DNA of 64,000 nucleotides from Gammaproteobacteria bacterium (GTDB lineage: Bacteria > Pseudomonadota > Gammaproteobacteria > Burkholderiales > Rhodocyclaceae): assembly GCA_018824085.1 (NCBI GenBank), contig JAHJHI010000028.1, positions 1 through 64,000 on the forward strand, given 5' to 3'. Below are positions 61,886 through 64,000 of this stretch, one piece after another (position 1 is the first letter of the stretch; each line of letters starts with the position of its first letter). Made by a program: the position numbers and the translations under genes. Below the pieces are notes generated by a model, which was given only the letters and a program-made list of their open reading frames with translations, was not told the origin of the DNA and made no database searches.

Positions 61886-62533
61886 ATGACCACCGTTTCC
61901 CGCCCCGAACGCCCCATCGTGCTGTACGGCTTCAAGAAGTCCGGGCACAGCCACCGGGTCGAGGTTTTCCTCGAACTGCTCGGCCTGCCTTACGTGTTCC
62001 GCCCGGTCGATCTGGCCGGCGGCGAGCACAAGCGCGCGGCCTTCACCGCGAAGAACGTGTTCGGCCAGGTGCCGGTCATCGAGGACGGCGACCAGGTCAT
62101 CTCCGACTCGTGCGCCATCCTGTTCTATCTGGCCAGTCGCTATGCGCCGGAAAGCTGGCTGCCGCGCGAGTTTCCGGCGGCCGCCGACGTGCAGCGCTGG
62201 CTGTCCGTCGCTTCCGGCCTGCTGGCCTACGGTGCCGCTGCGGCGCGTCTGGTGACCGTGTTCAAGGCGCCGTTCAATCCGGAGGAAGTCATCGCGCGTG
62301 CCCATGTGCTGCTGCGCGTCATGGAAGACGTGCTGACGCGCGGCGACTGGCTGGTCGGCACGCAGCCGACCATCGCCGACGTGGCGCTGTACAGCTACGT
62401 CGCGCACGCGCCGGAGGGCAATGTGTCGCTCGACGCGTATCCGCACGTACTCGGCTGGCTGGCCCGTTTCGAGGCGCTGCCCGGCTTCGTGCCGATGCCC
62501 TCGACCGCGGTCGGCCTGCGCGCCGGAGCCTGA
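61886..62533 (+). CDS. Glutathione S-transferase family protein
   Basis: 215 residues. N-terminal thioredoxin-like domain ('LYGFKKSGHSHRVEVFLELL', with Ser/Gly near the catalytic position; 'GQVPVIEDGDQVISDSCAIL' binds glutathione) and an all-helical C-terminal domain ('WLVGTQPTIADVALYSYVAH'). Typical detoxification partner of a LysR regulator. The start has AAAGGA upstream. The next gene begins 2 bases after its stop. Confidence 0.93.
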   Translation: MTTVSRPERPIVLYGFKKSGHSHRVEVFLELLGLPYVFRPVDLAGGEHKRAAFTAKNVFGQVPVIEDGDQVISDSCAILFYLASRYAPESWLPREFPAAADVQRWLSVASGLLAYGAAAARLVTVFKAPFNPEEVIARAHVLLRVMEDVLTRGDWLVGTQPTIADVALYSYVAHAPEGNVSLDAYPHVLGWLARFEALPGFVPMPSTAVGLRAGA

Positions 62534-62535
62534 TC

Positions 62536-63453
62536 GTGGACGCCCTGCATCCCGTGTCCGGGCCGGACGACATCTTCCATGACGGTGAGCGCGCGGTGCA
62601 GGAGCGCGCCGGTTCACGGGAGCGCATGGCGGTGGTCGGGCCACGTGCCATCCGCGACTACATGCCGGAGCAGCATCGCGACTTCTTCGGGCAGTTGCCC
62701 TTCATCGTCGTCGGCGCCCGTGACGACGACGGCCAGCCCTGGGCAAGCCTGCTGGCCGGCAGACCGGGTTTCTGCTCGTCGCCCGATCCGCAGCATCTGG
62801 CGGTGCGCGCGCACCCGGCACCGGGAGACCCGCTGGCTGGCTGTCTGCGCACCGGCGCCGCGCTCGGCCTGCTCGGCATCGAGCCGCAGACGCGGCGGCG
62901 CAACCGGCTCAACGGTGTGCTGGAACGCGTGGACGGGCAGGGCTTGGAGCTGCGGGTGGAACAGAGCTTCGGCAACTGTCCGCAGTACATCCGGCCCAAT
63001 GGCGCCCGCCACGCGGACGCGCCGCCCGCCGCTGTTGCGCAGCCCGTGCGCGGCACGGTGCTCGACGCCTGGTCGCAGGCGCTGGTCGCGCGCGCGGACA
63101 TGCTGTTCATCGCCAGCGCGCATGCCGGCAGCGGCGCCGACGTGTCGCACCGCGGCGGCGCGCCCGGCTTCGTGCGGGTCGATGACGCGCGCACGCTGAT
63201 GCTGCCGGACTATCCGGGCAACCGCTTCTTCAACACGCTCGGCAATCTGCAGGTCGATCCGCGCGCCGGCCTGCTGTTCATCGATTTCGCCACCGGCGAA
63301 CGGCTGCACGTCGCCGTCAGCGCGGACATCCTGTGGGACGGGCCGGCGCTGGCGGATTTCCCCGGCGCCGAGCGCCTGCTGCGGATGACGGTGCACGGCA
63401 CCTTGCGCGTCGCCGGCGGGCTGCCGTTGCACTGGAGTGTCGCCGAGCCGTGA
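62536..63453 (+). CDS. Pyridoxamine 5'-phosphate oxidase-related flavoprotein
   Basis: 305 residues with a GTG start 2 bases after the GST stop. PNP-oxidase-like FMN-binding barrel: 'QLPFIVVGARDDDGQPWASL' at about 50-70 and a second half with 'RFFNTLGNLQVDPRAGLLFI'. Members of this family are often fused to a ferredoxin reductase; here only the flavin domain is present. Probably co-expressed with the GST. The actual substrate is unknown. Confidence 0.85.
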   Translation: MDALHPVSGPDDIFHDGERAVQERAGSRERMAVVGPRAIRDYMPEQHRDFFGQLPFIVVGARDDDGQPWASLLAGRPGFCSSPDPQHLAVRAHPAPGDPLAGCLRTGAALGLLGIEPQTRRRNRLNGVLERVDGQGLELRVEQSFGNCPQYIRPNGARHADAPPAAVAQPVRGTVLDAWSQALVARADMLFIASAHAGSGADVSHRGGAPGFVRVDDARTLMLPDYPGNRFFNTLGNLQVDPRAGLLFIDFATGERLHVAVSADILWDGPALADFPGAERLLRMTVHGTLRVAGGLPLHWSVAEP

Positions 63454-63633
63454 CGCACCGGGGCGCGATCCGGCCGTGACCGGCAGCGGGGCGGGCTGCC
63501 GGCGCCGTGAGGATGTGCGTGCCGCGCTGAAAGGAAACGCCACCCCGTCCGGTCTCGTTGGCATCGCGCCCTGACAAACGGCGCGACAGTCCGGCGGCGA
63601 GGGCGCTGCCGGCATCGCTACCGGGTGGATGCC

Positions 63634-64000
63634 ATGTTTCCTGTTTCCCAGCTTTCCACGCAGCATGATCCGTGCCGGCCGCCTCGGCGTGCAGACAGCA
63701 CGGTGCTGGTGGTCGAGGACGATCCGGAGATCGCGCACCTGATCAGTCTCGATCTTGCCAACGAAGGCCATGCGGCGGAGATCGCACGCGACGGCGCGGC
63801 TGCGCTCGAACGCGTGCGCCACAAGGACTACGCGCTGATGCTGCTCGACCTCATGCTGCCCGGTGTGGACGGGCTCGGCGTGTGTCGAGAGGTGCGGGCG
63901 ATGGACCGCTACCTGCCCATCATCATCCTGAGCGCGCGTTCCAGCGAAACGCACCGCGTGATCGGTCTGGAACTGGGCGCCGACGACTACCTCGCAAAGC
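63634..64000 (+). CDS. Response regulator, OmpR type, N-terminal part
   Basis: Cut by the window edge after 122 residues. Receiver domain from about residue 24: acidic pocket 'VVEDDPEI', phosphoacceptor Asp in 'LLDLMLPGVDG', conserved Ser in 'IILSARS' and the Lys in 'GADDYLAK'. The sequence after the receiver domain should hold a winged-helix DNA-binding domain, but it is outside the window. Confidence 0.88.
   Translation, partial: MFPVSQLSTQHDPCRPPRRADSTVLVVEDDPEIAHLISLDLANEGHAAEIARDGAAALERVRHKDYALMLLDLMLPGVDGLGVCREVRAMDRYLPIIILSARSSETHRVIGLELGADDYLAK

Noticed and set aside
63480-63502. Hairpin CCGGCAG/CTGCCGG after the flavoprotein gene
   Set aside because: No T run and a GC-rich surrounding; not enough to call a terminator.
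1-64000. CRISPR arrays, tRNA or rRNA genes, insertion sequences
   Set aside because: I saw no regularly spaced repeats, no transposase or integrase reading frame and no recognisable tRNA or rRNA sequence in the window.

Overview
The window looks like chromosomal DNA of a GC-rich Betaproteobacterium. A PEP-CTERM protein, an orphan PqqA precursor, DUF1302/DUF1329 genes and a second flagellar system together suggest something near Methyloversatilis, Rhodocyclales or Sterolibacteriaceae. That placement is inference; no rRNA or tRNA gene is present to test it. Coding density is high, mostly in tightly overlapping operons.

Region 1 (7-27479) is a large block of a lateral-type (Laf / Flag-2-like) flagellar system. 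Two flagellin genes with a FliK-like gene between them lie on the minus strand. Divergent from them are fliEFGHIJ and then fliD-fliS-fliT-fliK-fliL-fliA-motA-motB, the gene order of the Vibrio lafBCDEFSTU operon. flgM-flgN and a muramidase gene follow, then a reversed flgA, then flgBCDEFGHIJKL and a LafW-like last gene. FlgJ is split: the rod-binding half is in the flg operon and the muramidase half is a separate gene. The export-gate and C-ring genes (flhAB, fliMNPQR) and the LafK regulator are not in the window. A shared promoter-like motif precedes both flagellins and fliD, and a related sigma-28-like motif precedes fliE and flgB.

Region 2 (27480-31305) is a decay zone. It holds an intact TetR regulator with a perfect palindrome before its start, a frameshifted receiver-domain gene, and the ruins of a large ATPase/sensor histidine kinase gene.

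Region 3 (31306-51311) is a catabolic island. A divergent LysR regulator faces about 19 kb of co-directional genes: an intradiol dioxygenase, a citryl-CoA-lyase-like protein, a CaiB CoA-transferase, a DUF1302/DUF1329/YCF48/RND envelope set, three Rieske oxygenases, a VOC protein, an alpha/beta hydrolase, one VanB-type reductase, an acyl-CoA synthetase and a LeuCD-type isomerase. The content suggests O-demethylation or hydroxylation of an aromatic acid, ring cleavage, and processing of a tricarboxylic product through CoA chemistry. I do not recognise this set as a described pathway.

Region 4 (51312-64000) is mixed. It contains a decayed chemoreceptor fragment, an orphan pqqA with its own terminator, a secreted phosphoesterase with a LamG-like domain and RTX tail, a PEP-CTERM protein, a fatty-acid-hydroxylase-family protein, an ovoA-ovoB ovothiol operon, a LysR/GST divergent pair with a nested palindrome, a PNP-oxidase-like flavoprotein, and the start of an OmpR-type response regulator cut by the window edge.
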